From assembly GCA_018668195.1 (NCBI GenBank), contig JABITU010000262.1, positions 1 through 14,438 on the forward strand: a stretch of 14,438 nucleotides of DNA. The letters are read 5' to 3'. Each line of letters opens with the position of its first letter. Position 1 is the first letter of the stretch. Position numbers and translations under genes: made by a program. Positions 13,956 to 14,438 of this stretch are shown here, one piece after another. Source of the stretch: Tateyamaria sp. (GTDB lineage Bacteria; Pseudomonadota; Alphaproteobacteria; Rhodobacterales; Rhodobacteraceae). Under the pieces are notes generated by a model. It had not been told where the DNA came from, did no database searches, and saw only the letters and a list, made by a program, of their open reading frames with translations.

Positions 13956-14200
13956 AAACGTCTACGGGTTTGCAAAGATTTGCGGCAGATAGCGTGCAAA
14001 AACGATGTCAAATGACTGCAGTGCTCTGACGCTTGAGCAAGGCGCGGCACTCGTCGCCTTAGGCTTTTACCGGCCTGATGCACTTGCAACGATAATGCTT
14101 GCTCGTTCCTTTTCACAACGGCCACTTGAACGGATGCTATGTTGTCTTCGTCGGCGCGGTGCTGATGTCTGGGCATGGAGGGAGGATTGGAGGGCATGTT
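13956..14200. other. Spacer between the catabolic cluster and the right integrase; no gene supported
   Basis: Open frames cover this stretch on both strands, but their translations share no recognisable family, lack good ribosome sites, and run on into the aminotransferase or the integrase in the wrong frame. No tRNA-like cloverleaf or clear attachment-site repeat was seen. It presumably carries the integrase promoter, but I cannot point to convincing -35/-10 boxes. The GGAGGG at its end (14189-14194) is the integrase ribosome site. Confidence 0.4.
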
Positions 14201-14438
14201 ATGCCAAGAGTCCAACTACCCATGGTAAACCCGAAGAGAAGAGCCTGGAACAAGGGACGAATAATAGGTCAGAAACGACCTCTGCTTCCCAAACAGGTGT
14301 GGGCCATTCGTGCCCGGCTCGAACTTGCGGGCTACCTACGCGACCTGGTGCTGTTTAATGTTGCAATCGATAGCAAGCTGCGCGGCTGCGATCTGGTCAA
14401 ACTCGCTGTGACCGATTTGGTCAAGGATGACAGATCGG
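14201..14438 (+). CDS. Tyrosine recombinase/phage-type integrase, N-terminal part (3' end outside window)
   Basis: From ATG 14201 the frame stays open to the window edge, giving 79 residues. The sequence RRAWNKGRIIGQKRPLLPK followed by a helix ending in LFNVAIDSKLRGCDLVKL is the typical beginning of a family of short integrases, roughly 200 residues long, common in proteobacteria. The Arg in SKLRGCDLVKL (R61) corresponds to the first catalytic arginine (box I) of tyrosine recombinases. A strong GGAGGG (14189-14194) sits 6 nt upstream and fixes the start. The catalytic core continues beyond the window. It points away from the catabolic cluster. From what I know of this family's C terminus it is not the same type as the recombinase ending at position 69, so these are probably two unrelated recombinases. 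Confidence 0.8.
   Translation, partial: MPRVQLPMVNPKRRAWNKGRIIGQKRPLLPKQVWAIRARLELAGYLRDLVLFNVAIDSKLRGCDLVKLAVTDLVKDDRS

Noticed and set aside
13844..14215. 123-residue minus-strand open frame after the aminotransferase
   Set aside because: It overlaps the aminotransferase end and the integrase start in antisense, with no ribosome site or recognisable domain.
14005..14358. 117-residue open frame overlapping the right integrase
   Set aside because: It runs in a different frame from the integrase, which has a strong ribosome site and family motifs; the first part has no recognisable similarity.
1..14438. CRISPR array, tRNA, rRNA or riboswitch
   Set aside because: Reading both flanks and all intergenic gaps showed no regularly spaced repeats, no tRNA-like arms and no known riboswitch core.

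Overview
The window looks like chromosome or plasmid DNA of a marine alphaproteobacterium, most likely of the Roseobacter group (Rhodobacteraceae). This rests on recognised protein families, moderately high GC and tightly overlapping genes, not on a marker gene. It carries a compact accessory catabolic cluster of twelve genes in two divergent operons, with a fragment of a tyrosine recombinase gene at each window edge.

Layout. Bases 1-69 hold the last 22 codons of a tyrosine recombinase. Bases 70-411 have no convincing gene. A leftward operon runs from 5763 down to 412: RpiR-type regulator, Rieske non-haem iron oxygenase, Asp/Glu racemase-maleate isomerase-like protein, sulfotransferase-like protein, aldehyde dehydrogenase, and a carboxymuconolactone decarboxylase-like protein. 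A rightward operon runs from 5818 to 13931: dimethylglycine-dehydrogenase-like FAD/GcvT fusion, zinc-independent MDR oxidoreductase, three consecutive enolase-superfamily enzymes, and a glutamate-1-semialdehyde-aminomutase-like PLP enzyme. Bases 13932-14200 are non-coding, and a second, different tyrosine recombinase begins at 14201 and runs off the edge. Within each operon every junction is a 4- or 8-nt overlap or a 3-nt gap. The two operons share one short divergent promoter region that contains a 13-bp near-direct repeat.

How the genes may work together (inference). A Rieske oxygenase with the ECYHC active-site signature typical of quaternary-amine oxygenases, next to a flavin/folate N-demethylase, points to stepwise removal of N-methyl groups from a betaine. 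The three enolase-superfamily proteins all keep the Lys/Lys acid-base pair and the Asp/Glu/Asp metal triad, and they resemble the hydroxyproline-betaine 2-epimerase / cis-3-hydroxyproline dehydratase subgroup. That favours an imino-acid betaine or similar stereochemically complex methylated amine. The dehydrogenases and the PLP enzyme would finish the carbon skeleton. The sulfotransferase-like protein, the racemase-like protein and the set of three epimerase-like enzymes do not fit any betaine pathway I know, so the true substrate is unresolved. No transporter and no Rieske reductase are encoded in the window.
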